The position numbers were made by a program, and so were the translations under genes. Of a stretch of 64,000 nucleotides of DNA, positions 44,601 through 54,600 are shown piece after piece (the stretch's first letter is position 1; the number at the start of each line of letters is the position of its first letter). The stretch is from Prorocentrum cordatum (Eukaryota > Sar > Dinophyceae > Prorocentrales > Prorocentraceae): contig CAUYUJ010000655.1 of NCBI GenBank assembly GCA_963575745.1, positions 47,033-111,032 on the forward strand, read 5' to 3'. The notes beneath the pieces were generated by a model that worked only from the letters and a program-made list of their open reading frames with translations, was not told the DNA's origin and ran no database searches.

Positions 44601-45442
44601 GCAATATTTAACATTATGTTGCTTATGTTGTAAGCATGAACTGGCGTTGGCTCAAGTAATATTCGCCACAATGGCGTTGATGCTATATATCCATATGTTT
44701 CATTATTATATACATGTAATGGTATTATTATCGCACGCATTACACAATATAAGAGCACACGCACACACGTATACACGATATGGACATGAACGCAATGTCA
44801 GAGCAGCACGTTAGCATAACAAGGTGTTGAGGTGAAGCCATACCAGACAGCATCTCGGCATTCTACCACGCACCAGCCGCGAACGCGGCGGAGGATTGTG
44901 CTTTTCGGGGTTCCAGGGGGGGAGGTCCTCCGAAGAGGGGCGGGGGCGCGTCGTCGGCTCGCCGTGCCTCGCCGTCGGTTCAAACGAACCGGCGGAGCGC
45001 CACCGCGCCCCGCCACGAGGTGGCCGCGCGGCTTTCGCCGCCATGGCTGCCCAGGCCTTGCAGCCGCCGACGGCGCGAAGGGTCAACGACCGCTCCGCCC
45101 GCACTATCCCCTTCACTCCCCCCATTCCGCCTTCGAAAATCAAGGCGAAAGGGGGGGGGGGCGCAAAAACAACAGGCCATCCGAAACCGAGACGGAGGAG
45201 GGGAAAGAGGAAGGATGAGGAAGAAGGAGGAGAGAGCGGACAGAAAAGGAGGGCGATAACGGGGGAGGAGGAAGGAGGAAGAGGAAGAGGAGGAGGAAGG
45301 AGGAGGAAGGAGGAAGAGGGGGAGGAGGAGGAGGAGGAAAAGGAAGGAAGGAGGAGGAAGGAGGAGATGGAGAAAGGAGGACGAGGGGGAGGGAGGAGGA
45401 GAAGGGGGGAGAAGGAAGGAGGATGACGGAAAGCTGCCCAAG
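44601..45442. other. AT-rich subterminal region, then purine-rich tract
   Basis: 44601-44815 is AT-rich, with TATATA words and GTTGTAAGC (44628), which also occurs inverted near the right end (61991). 44820-45110 is GC-rich with unassignable open frames. 45180-45425 is a GGAGGA-rich tract that probably lies in the intron before the first exon recognised. Confidence 0.5.
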
Positions 45443-47948
45443 GCGGCGCCCCGCAGCAGCTGCAACGACGACGACGAGGCGCTGTACACGGTGTGGAGGC
45501 TCCACATCCGCGCAGTCGACGCGATCGACTACGCGACAAGCCAGAGCGGCAGGAAGGACAGCGACGTCATCAAATACCACGGGCTGCTCTTGAAGAGCAC
45601 ACGTAAGCTGGGGCACGCCAACGTGACGCAGCGGGCAGCGAAGGCTTGATGGGTGTTAGATAGAGGAAAGGCGGAGGAGAGGAGAAGGGTGGTGGAGAGG
45701 AAGGGAGGGAGATGGAGGAGGCGGTGGAGAGAGAAGAGGGGCGGAGGGAGGAGAACAGGCGGAGGGAGGAGAGGAGGGAGGAGAGAGACGAGGACCCCCT
45801 TCTCGTCCCTAGACTCTTTCCGAGTTTGATCCCTTAGATTTTTTTGTTGAGTTCGACCCTCTTCGAAAATCAAGATCCTTCGGATTGGAGGCATTCGATT
45901 CGGAACAGTTTCGGTGTGTTTTTTTGTTTATCTCCCGCCTGCCCAAGGCGGCGCTCTACAAGATCGCGTCCGACCACGAGGGGACCTGGCGGCTGTGCAG
46001 CCAACGAGGGGAGTGGGCTGACCAGAACGCCAGGAAGATCAGGGCCATGCTCGGCCACATACGCGACGCACTCACCGTGCGCGAGGGATTCAGGCTCGTG
46101 GGCACGGCAAGGAGGAGGGAGGCGATGAGAAGGAGGACGGGGAAGACGAGGAGAAAGAGGAGGTGCGTGCAGGGGGAGGTCGAGCAAGAGGAGGAGGAGG
46201 AGGAGGAGGAGGAGGAGGAGGAGGAGGAGGTAGAGGAGGTAGAGGAGGGGGTGGGAAGTGAAGAGGAGAGGAGGGGGCAGGAAGGAGAAAGAAAGCAATG
46301 AGACTTTTTTTTCGAAACGGAGCACCGCTCCAGACAGAGACCTCCAGTGGAATTCAAACGAAATCCATTGGAATTCTTATGGAACTCCAATGGAATTAAT
46401 GAGATTCCATTCGATTTCCCGTGGATTCAGACTGAATCCGATTGGATGTTCTGCCCCCGAGGCCGCCGAAGTGGGCCCAGGAGTTCGCCGCGGAGGCCAC
46501 GCCCGCGGCCGGCGCCGAGGAGGCAGGCGCTGCAGCCGAGGAGGGAGGCAGCGAGGACACCGCCGAGGAGGGAGGCGGCAAGGACGACGCAGAGGAGGGA
46601 GGCGGCGAGGACGACGCAGAGGACGGAGGCGGCGAGGACGACGCAGAGGAGGGAGGCGGCGAGGACGACGCCGAGGAGGGAGGCAGCGAGGACGCACCGC
46701 CGCTGGAGTTCTTCAACAATGCTGCCAAGAAGCACGGTTTGAAGGTCATTGCTCAAATGAGCGGCTTCCACCTCGGCTTCGACGAGGCCATGGTTTCGGC
46801 GTGGAGGCTGCCAGTTGACGCGAAGGGCTCCACGATGCCAGAGTACGTTCCTGCGCGTCCAGCGCCTGGCATCAAGGAGCTCAAGGCCACGTGGACCTCG
46901 GACGGCAAGAAGCTATCGTGGGTCATCCCGCACACGTTGGCGGAGGAGTTCGAGGAGACGCAGACGAAGAAGGGGACCAACGTGATTCAGGAGCTGCAGG
47001 GCAAGAACAAGGACGAGAAGTGGTCTTTGGCCTACGTTGACCACTGCAGGAAGGGCCGCTGGATGGTCATTTGGAAGCACGGTGCTGGTGGCAAAGCGCA
47101 GGTGCTCCAGATGGTGAACTACGGCCAGGAGCTCCCAGCAAAAGAGTGCCTCCTCAACGTGCTGAAGGGTCTGGCTTCAGGGAAGCTCGACAAGGCGATG
47201 GCCGAGGAGATCAAGAGGGACCACCTCAAGAACAACAAGAAGGACAAGTCCACTTCGGGGTCTGCGGCGGCGATCCAGGACAGCAGGCCTTATAGAATGA
47301 GGGAGGGGTAGGGGGCTGGGGGGTGGGAGACGAGGCTGTCGATGGAATCGCGATGGAATTTCGCGGCGGCGGCGATGGAATTGCGATGGGATTTCATCGG
47401 TGCCCCGTGGGATTCTCAGCGAGATCTTAAGTCTCATCCCCACCCCCTGCGCAGCCCCCATCCCTCTTTCATTTTCGCAGGACGGCAAGGAGAGCGGCGG
47501 GAAGACGCAGAAGGGCGGCCCTCGCGACGGCGGGTCTGGTGACGGAGGCGACGAGGGCGAGCCTAGCGACGTGCCTGCGAAGAGGGCAGCTGGGAGGGCC
47601 AAGGCGAAGGGAACGGCCACGGCGTTGAGTTTGGCAGCGACGACACCTGCGACGCCAGCCTCGAAGCCCGCGCAGGCAGAGCCCCAGTCAACGAAGAAGA
47701 GGGAGGCAGTGACAGCGACTGAGCCCAAGAGGAAGGCTGCGAAGAAGGCTGTGCAGGAATCTTCGCTGGCCGACGGGACGATCACCAAGCGGGCGAAGGT
47801 CGCGGTCGTGGAGGACAAGACTCAGATCGACGATCACAGGAGCGGCCAGCAGGGAGGCGTGAACGAGAGCCACGAGAAGAAGGAGATCGGCGGGGCCCTC
47901 GACGACGAGTACGGCATCCCGTCGTCGCTCCTCGATGTGAGGTGCTAG
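45443..47948 (+). CDS. multi-exon gene, unrecognised protein with acidic repeat
   Basis: Four plus-strand exons are inferred. Exon 1, 45443-45643 (DEALYTVWRLHIRAVDAIDY, HGLLLKSTRKLGHANVTQRA). Exon 2, 45948 to about 46120 (YKIASDHEGTWRLCSQRGEW, IRAMLGHIRDALTVREG). Exon 3, about 46470-47278, with five to six acidic EEGGGEDDA repeats, then FFNNAAKKHGLKVIAQMSGF, WTSDGKKLSWVIPHTLAEEF and KGRWMVIWKHGAGGKAQVLQ. Exon 4, 47481-47948, Lys/Ala-rich (AKRAAGRAKAKGTATALSL) with stop. Junctions 1/2 and 3/4 keep frame with a GC donor (45644) and a GA donor (47279). The basic tail and acidic repeat suggest a nucleic-acid or chromatin partner, but I know no family. The 5' end is not found. It may be joined to the next gene. 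Confidence 0.55.
47338..47420 (+). repeat. intronic GATGGAATCGC-type repeat
   Basis: GATGGAATCGCGATGGAATT and GCGATGGAATTGCGATGGGA occur in the intron between exons 3 and 4 of the preceding gene. The same words appear in introns and spacers at 46345-46445, 52260-52420, 53280-53440, 59195-59340 and 60770-60900. Confidence 0.7.
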
Positions 47949-48653
47949 ATTGGCCACGAGCCGATCAGGTGGGGTCGAATCTATATGAACATAGATTCGC
48001 ATGTCATTCCTGGCGCCTGTGCATCGTGCGCCAGGGTCTGGGCCTTGAAAAATCAAAACGTCAGGTCGAATGACGACGGTCATGCTGCCAATCCCAACTA
48101 ACAGTTCGCGCGGCCACGGGTGCAAAGATATCAGCATCTCGCAGGGGCGCGAAGTACGTTACCTCGAAGCAAGACGCTTGCAAGGTTCGAGCCACATACG
48201 CAATGGCAACTGTGAGGAGGTATGAGGACGAGGTGGAGGGCTGGAAGGGAGGGGGTCGGGAGGGCGAAACGAGACGTCAGGGGGCAGGGGGTAGGAGGGG
48301 GAAGGGGTCTGGCGGCAAGTCGAAGGCGCAGCAATGCGCTGGCGTCGAGTCGGAGCCTGGCGCCGAGGAGGGGGAGGAGTTGTGCTGCGTCCCTAGGGGC
48401 AGCACTTCCTCGGCCCCTCTCTCACCTTCCTTCTCCCCTCCCTCTCCTCCCTCTCCTCCCTCTCCTACCTCTCCTACCTCTCCCCATCCTCCTCCTCCGA
48501 AGTACACTCCTCCTTCTCATCCTTCTCCATGCCAGCCCCTGGACGTCCATGGGGGGGCCCATCCAATTCTTTGGCGTCGCCACAGCCATTCGGGCCCGAA
48601 GGGTTGACAGGGCTCGGACTCGGCTTGCACCAGGGCCCAGGAGTTCAGAATCG

Positions 48654-51600
48654 ATGGCGCCTCGGCAGCGCAACACGCCGATCGCCAAGGCGCTGGCGAG
48701 AGGCTCGTGGAAGCCCAGGAAGCGGTCCAAGCAGGATGCGCAACGCCCACTGTCGGAGGATGACACGCTGGCGACCTCGGCCACCATGCGTGACGACTCC
48801 ACGCAGCTCCTCGACGGGGAAGAGGTCGAGGTGGTTGAGAGTGCTGAGGAGTCGAGGGGCGAGCCGTCTGGTATTGATTGGGGTACCAGCGCCCGCGAGG
48901 AGGGCGTCGCTAGCGAGGGCAATGCAGATGCCGACAGTGACGAAGCTGAGGGCTCCGACGCCCCTACTGAACAGCCGTTTCCACAGCATGCTGATGATGA
49001 AGATCAGACCCTCGAGGAAAGTGCTCGGACGGCTCAGGAGGAGGCGGCGCGCGAGGCTGAGGAGCGCGATGCCGAGGAGGCTGCGGTCCAGGAGAGCCTG
49101 CGCGACGCTGAGAAGCAATCAGAGCTCGCGGCTGAGGAGCAGCGCCAGCTTGAGACCGCCCTTGCCGCATCCCAGCGGACCGCTGGTCGCCGCGGTCCTC
49201 CGAGCCCGACCGACGACGCGCAGCCGCCCGCTTGGCAAGAGCCGTCCATGGGCAGCAAGGACTGCTACCGCGATGGGCGGCCGCAGCCTTCGACGCCGCC
49301 AGCTGGGAATCAGCGGCTCGGCCTGAGCCAGGAGGCGCTGGCTCGTTTCGACAAGAATGGCAACGAGAGCCAGGTCTTCTCCATTTCCTCTGAGAGCGAG
49401 CGGCTCGGCCTGAGCCAGGAGGCGAGTCAGCTGGCTGCTCAGCCCTTGCTGACGGCCTCGGACCTCCAGACGCCGCCGCCCTTGCTGCCCGCGCAGCCGC
49501 CAGCCGCTGCGCAGCGGGGCCGCGTCGCTGGAGAGCAGGAGGCCACATCCCTCATTATCCTCGTCTTCGTCGCCTTTCTCGTTTCCCGAAGCTTCATCCC
49601 GCTTCCATCCTCCTCCTCCTCCTCCTCTCATGTTCTGTCCTCTCCTACTCCTGGCTCTTCCATTCGATTCCTCATGATCCTTCCGCTGTCATGTGCCACC
49701 CTTCCGCTCGCCACCCGCTTCTCCTGCGCATGCCCCGCCCCAGCAAAAAGCGAGGCCAGCCAGTCGCAGGCCATGATGCTTCAGAGCATGATGATGCAGA
49801 TCGCTAACATGATGGGCAGCATGCAGGAATCTCATCTCACAATACCCAACCTCGCCTCTCTTCATGCTCCTCCTCCTCCTCCCCCCCTCCTCGTCTTCCA
49901 CTTCCTTTCTCCTTCATCCTCCCCTAACTCCGTGTCCTACGTCACCCCTCCTCCTCCTCCTCCTCCTCCTCCTCCTCCTCCTCCTCCTCCTCCTCCTCCT
50001 CCTCTTCCTCCTCCTCCTCCTCCTCCTCCCCCGCCCCTGCCCGTCCCAAGTGCCTCAGGGAAGGAGGATGAGGAGGGGGATGGGGGAAGGGGAAGAACAG
50101 GAGGGGGAGGGTGAGGAGGTGAGGAGGAGGAGAAGGATGAGGGGGAGAAGGAGGAGGACATGCCATTCTCGCCCTCTTTGTTCTCTCCGCCAGGACGCCG
50201 AGGCCGTCAAGGCCAACCTCATGAGCATGGCCGCGCAGGCTGCTGCTGGGGCAGGCGCGCAGCCCGTGCCGACGCTGGGAGAGGACAAGGCGCTAACCTT
50301 CCTTCTGCTCCTCCCCTGCCCCTCCCTCCCCGCCTTGGATCTGGTCGGCGGTCGCGGTGGTTCCGGCAGCCCTGGCTCGGTGGATATGGTCGGTGGTCGG
50401 TGGTCCTGGCGGGGGGGGGAGGCGGGAGAGAAGAGGACAAGGAAGGATTGCGCAGGCAGCAGCAGGCGCTGCGACAGCGCAGCAGGAGACGGCAGCGGCG
50501 CATCAGGAGGCGGCAGCTCAGCAGAAGAAGCAGCAGGCGCAGCAGGCGGCGCTGCAGGAGGCGGCAGCTCAGCAGAAGAAGCAGCGGGCGCAGCAGGCGG
50601 CGCAGCAGGTGGCGGCAGCTCAGCCCAAGAAGAGGCAGGCGGCGCGGCAGGCGGCGCAGCAGGAGGCGGCCCCAAGGGAGGACCCAGAGGCGGAGACCGT
50701 GGGCTACGAGGCGGACGCCGAGACGGTGCCAGCACCAGACATAAGCGGCACCTGGCCTACTGGAAGTAAAATGGTGGAGGCAGCTCTCGGCACGCGTGGG
50801 GAGCTCGGGAACCAGCCTTTGCAGACGCCACCGAAGACCAAGAAGGCAACGCTGGACGAGGTGGACGCACTCAAGGCGAACTTCATCGGCAAGCTGAGCG
50901 CGCCAGATGTCACCTTCGGCGAGCGCGACGAGTTCGACCTGTCCCAGAAGGTGTACGAGATCTTCACTGGCCCTGTGTTCGAGCGCCTTCTCGAGCTCAA
51001 GGGCACGCCGCGCGAGACGTCGGCGTCGTGGCCGACAGATCCTTCGTCGTGGGGGCCTGCGTTCGACGAGAAGAAGCACGTTGAGACGCTCAAGCCCCAC
51101 GAGAGAAAGGAGTTCGAGTTCTGGTCGACGCTTGCTTCCCAGGGATTCTGGATCAGTACTGACGGGAAGAAGGAGGCCGCCCAGGCGGGGAGGTGGCAGC
51201 GTGCGATTGCTGCGGACTCCAAGCTGAAAGCCGACTACGCGCAGGTTTCGGGGGACGTGGCGAAGGCCGAGTTTCGGAGAAAGTGGGCGATTGAGCAGCA
51301 CGGCAAGAAGGTGAAGAAGTTCACCAAGACGACGGAGGATCGGAGGACCCACTGGAAGGACAGCCAGTACTTGAGCATCGGGCGGATCGCCCATCTCGAG
51401 GGCAACGGCAGGGCTGGCTGGCTGGCGGTACTTCGGCGGAAGCAACTATTTACCTCTCTGTGTGCCCCTGGTGAAACCATTGAACCCTCCAGGAATCAAA
51501 CGTCGTTTCCGAAAAAAAAAAAAAGCGCCTTCCACTGAGGTGTCGCCAGCCACCCAGCGTAGACGTTACCCAGGCAACAAAGTATATGTGGCGCTGCATG

Positions 51601-51941
51601 TCGATGGGCCCGCCGTGGGTGACCTACGACGAGTGGACGGAGACGGTGAAGGGGTTGTACGTCTCGTTCGGGCTCAGGGAGACTTTCAGCACGGCGTGGG
51701 AGGAGCATACCACGTGGGGGGAGCAGGACGTCCACGGGCACCAAAACGCTTGGCACGGGAGAGGGAGGGGGGTGGGGGAGGAGGAAGAGGAGGAGGAGGA
51801 GGAGGAAGAGGAGGGGAGGAGGAGAAACAGATGGAGGAGCAGGAGGAGAGGGGGCAGGAATACAAGGGAGAAGGAGAGGATATAGAGAACAAGGGGATGG
51901 AAGTTGGGAGGAAGGAGTAGGTGGAATGGGATAGCGGATAT

Positions 51942-51990
<49 letters not shown>

Positions 51991-52988
51991 GGTCGAGGGA
52001 GCAAGGGGGAGGGGTGACGAGGTAGGGTGCGAGGATGCACATTTTCGCTCCGAAGGATTCGCCTGGCCAGCACTCGCTGGCTGCCGCGGCGCAGGCCGCG
52101 CTGCCGGCGGCAGTGGCGCAGCCGACGCCAGTGGCGCCAGCCGCGGCCACGCCGAAGGCAGCGCCAGCCACGCCAGCTGCGGCGCCAGTCGCTGTGCAGG
52201 AGGCGGAGGGGGAGACGGCGGCGCCAGAGACGCCAGTGCCAGCAGCTGCGGCCCGAGCGATGGAATAGCGATGGAAATCCTCGGCCCGAGCGATGGAATC
52301 GCGATGGAATCGCGATGGAATCATGATGAAATCGCGATGGAATCGCGATGGAAATGCGTTGGAATCGCGATTCCATCGCTATTCCATCGCTATTCCATCG
52401 CTCGGGCCGAGGATTTCCATAGCTTTCCAACGCGTCGGCAAGGGCAGCAGGAAGAGGACGGCTGCCACCAGGGCGGCAGGCGCTGATTACGCTGCGGGCC
52501 CCGCTGACGCCGACGCCAAGGCGCCGAAGGAGAAGACGCCTCTCCAGGCCAAGATGGTGTCTGCCCGCAAGGTGATCGGCAGGTACGCTGGCGTCCTGGC
52601 CACGGGGACCACGGTGTACGACACCACGCAGAGCGACAGCTGGTACAAGAAGTGGGCTACGACTGACGTGGTGAAGCCTCTCTTTGATGCCATCAACAAG
52701 GTCAAGATGATGGTCGCAGACGACGCGAACCTCAGCTCGGCCTTGACGGAGAACCTCACTAAGTACCAGAAGCGCGTCGGAGAGAGAATCGCGCTCAAGG
52801 TGCTGGATGACATCGTGAACACTCTCAACCCTGCGCTGGATACGATCGAGGAAGAGGTGAGCACCATCATCGGGTTCGCCGAAGTGAAGCGCCAGCAGGA
52901 GAAGAAGATGGCCGAGAAGGCTGCGGCGGCCAACGGCAGCGAGCCCACCCCGAAGAAGCAGCGGATCATTGGCAAGGCGTCCAAGTAA
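48654..52988 (+). CDS. multi-exon gene, dinoflagellate-type protein of unknown function
   Basis: Exons: 48654 to about 49545 (ATG; basic start RGSWKPRKRSKQDA; acidic, then coiled-coil ESARTAQEEAAREAEERDAE; two RLGLSQEA repeats); about 49744-49826 (QAMMLQSMMMQIANMMGSMQ); 50194-50289; 50456-51427 (three QEAAAQQKKQQAQQAA-like repeats; ADYAQVSGDVAKAEFRRKWA, DSQYLSIGRIAHLEGNG); 51574 to about 51755 (MGPPWVTYDEWTETVKGLYV, EEHTTWGEQDV); 52056-52250 (Ala/Pro-rich); 52443-52988 (KVIGRYAGVLATGTTVYD, TTDVVKPLFDAINKVKMMVA, ALDTIEEEVSTIIGFAEVK; stop). Donors are GA (49827), GC (50290, 52251) and GT (51428), all with AG acceptors and kept phase. The layout resembles large repeated dinoflagellate families whose function I do not know. 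No catalytic motif is visible. Confidence 0.6.
52271..52420. repeat. intronic element with 29-bp perfect inverted repeat
   Basis: Arms 52271-52299 and 52392-52420 are exact reverse complements (ATGGAAATCCTCGGCCCGAG and so on). The centre is made of GCGATGGAATC repeats. It fills nearly all of the 192-nt GC-AG intron 52251-52442. An intron made of an inverted-repeat element is what an introner would look like. Confidence 0.8.
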
Positions 52989-53837
52989 ATCGCTGTCGAT
53001 TTCAAGGACGTCCTGGGGCTTGGCTGCATCAGGGTATTTGTCAGCCAGGAATCAATGGTGGCCGTGCGGGCATGCGGCTGATTGAATCGTGCCCGAGCTC
53101 TCGCTCGAGCGAATGCACCGCGCCACCATCTCTCAGTGTGGAAAGGAGGGGAAGAGGATGCAGAAACAGACGGGGGAGGAGTGGGAGGAGGCCTTAGACA
53201 CTGAAACCCACAACATCTGACGAAAAATGCATCGAGCACCATGAAAATCACTCTGGGATCAGCTGTCTGGGCGCAAACGTACCGATGGAATCCCGATGGA
53301 ATCCCGGTGGAATCGTACCGATGGAATGCCGATGGAATCGCCGTTTTACCTGTGATTTCTCATGTAAAACTACCGATGGAATCATCCGTATAGAAAATGG
53401 CGTCCGGTGGAATACCGGTGGAATGCCGATGGAACCGATTTTGAGCTGACCCATGAGCATCCATGCGTTGAAACGGCGGGTATCTTGCCCACTTGTGGAG
53501 ACAAGTGACGTTCTCGTGGGTTCGACCGCATTTTTGCTCAGATGTTCTGCCGACGAGATGGCGCTCGGGCACTAGTGTGGCATCTTTGACAGCAGAGCGT
53601 GGTACGAGGGCGGCTGGTAACGCGTTGCGCGTTGCTGCAGCCAGTATTTCAGCCTTCGTCCACGGCATGTCGGCCTCCCGTGGCAATTCATGGAGGCCAG
53701 CTGCGCCAAATAGGGATGAGGGGCAGGGGGAGGGGGAGGAGGGGGAGGAGGAGGAGTAGGAGGAGGAGGAGTAGGAGGAGGAGGAGGGAGAGGCGGAGGA
53801 GGAGGAGGGGAATGAGGAGGAAGAGGATGAGGATGAG

Positions 53838-53869
<32 letters not shown>

Positions 53870-54563
53870 GGGGTGGGGATGGCAGAGGATGAGGAGGAAA
53901 CGCAGAGAAAGAGAGAGAGAGAGAGAGAGAGAGTGAGAGAGAGGGGGGGAGTAGGGCAAAGAAAGATGACGGATGATGAGGAGGACGGCGGCAGCAGCAG
54001 TAGTTCGGACATTCTGTCAACACAAGTTTCATGAAAAGAGGCACGCGGCGGCGCGGAGGCTGTCCCCGAACACGTCGTGGCACGAGCTCGGTCCAACTGT
54101 CGTCCTCGGGGGGAAGCGAGTGCTGACGCAACGGCCGAGTCTGGTGATACTGCCCATCTCCCTCTCGCGCCAGCACCGCCCTGTCATCTCGTGCTGCGTC
54201 TATTTCTCCAAGGTCCATTCAGTTCCCTCCTGCATCGCTCTTCTGCCGACCGACCCCCTCTGCACTCGCGCCCTCTACCCCCAAAGTGGCCAAGAGTTCG
54301 GGACTGCAATGCGAGGTAGGTGAACTTTCAGCGGCCTCGAGAGCGCCGCGCTAACCGTCGGGGGCGGGGATGGGTGAGGTGATGGCCCGCCAAACGACAA
54401 CGAAGGGTGAGCGCATGATCAAGATGATTGCTGCCAACCGTGAGAGGGGACGCCACGCGCTTCCCCACCCGTCATTTCCACTCCTCTCCTCGCCCCCTCC
54501 CCCCACTACCCCTCACACCCTGCTCCTCATAGTGCCTCGCTGCCTGCCCCACTTCCTCACCGA
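52989..54563. other. spacer with GGAATCCCGATGG repeats and ambiguous exon-like pieces
   Basis: 53278-53445 holds seven or more CGATGGAATC(C/G) words. 53590-53770 on minus reads MPWTKAEILAAATRNALPAA and PERHLVGRTSEQKCGRTH, which could be an exon. 53735-53960 is GGA/GA-rich. 54030-54140 is biased in two frames on opposite strands. None is assignable. Confidence 0.35.
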
Positions 54564-54584
54564 CCTTAGCCATTTTGGCTCACG
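54564..54584 (+). other. dinoflagellate spliced-leader relic
   Basis: The 21 bases match the known dinoflagellate spliced leader at 19 positions by my count, including TAGCCATTTTGGCTCA without a break. The transposase ATG lies 16 bases further on. This is the expected trace of a trans-spliced mRNA that was reverse-transcribed and inserted into the genome. Confidence 0.8.
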
Positions 54585-54600
54585 CTTGGGCTGACTCGCC

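Noticed and set aside
44645-44656. Third spliced-leader-like match (GTTGGCTCAAG)
   Set aside because: Only 11 bases match, the TAGCCAT half is absent, and no ATG-led frame follows.
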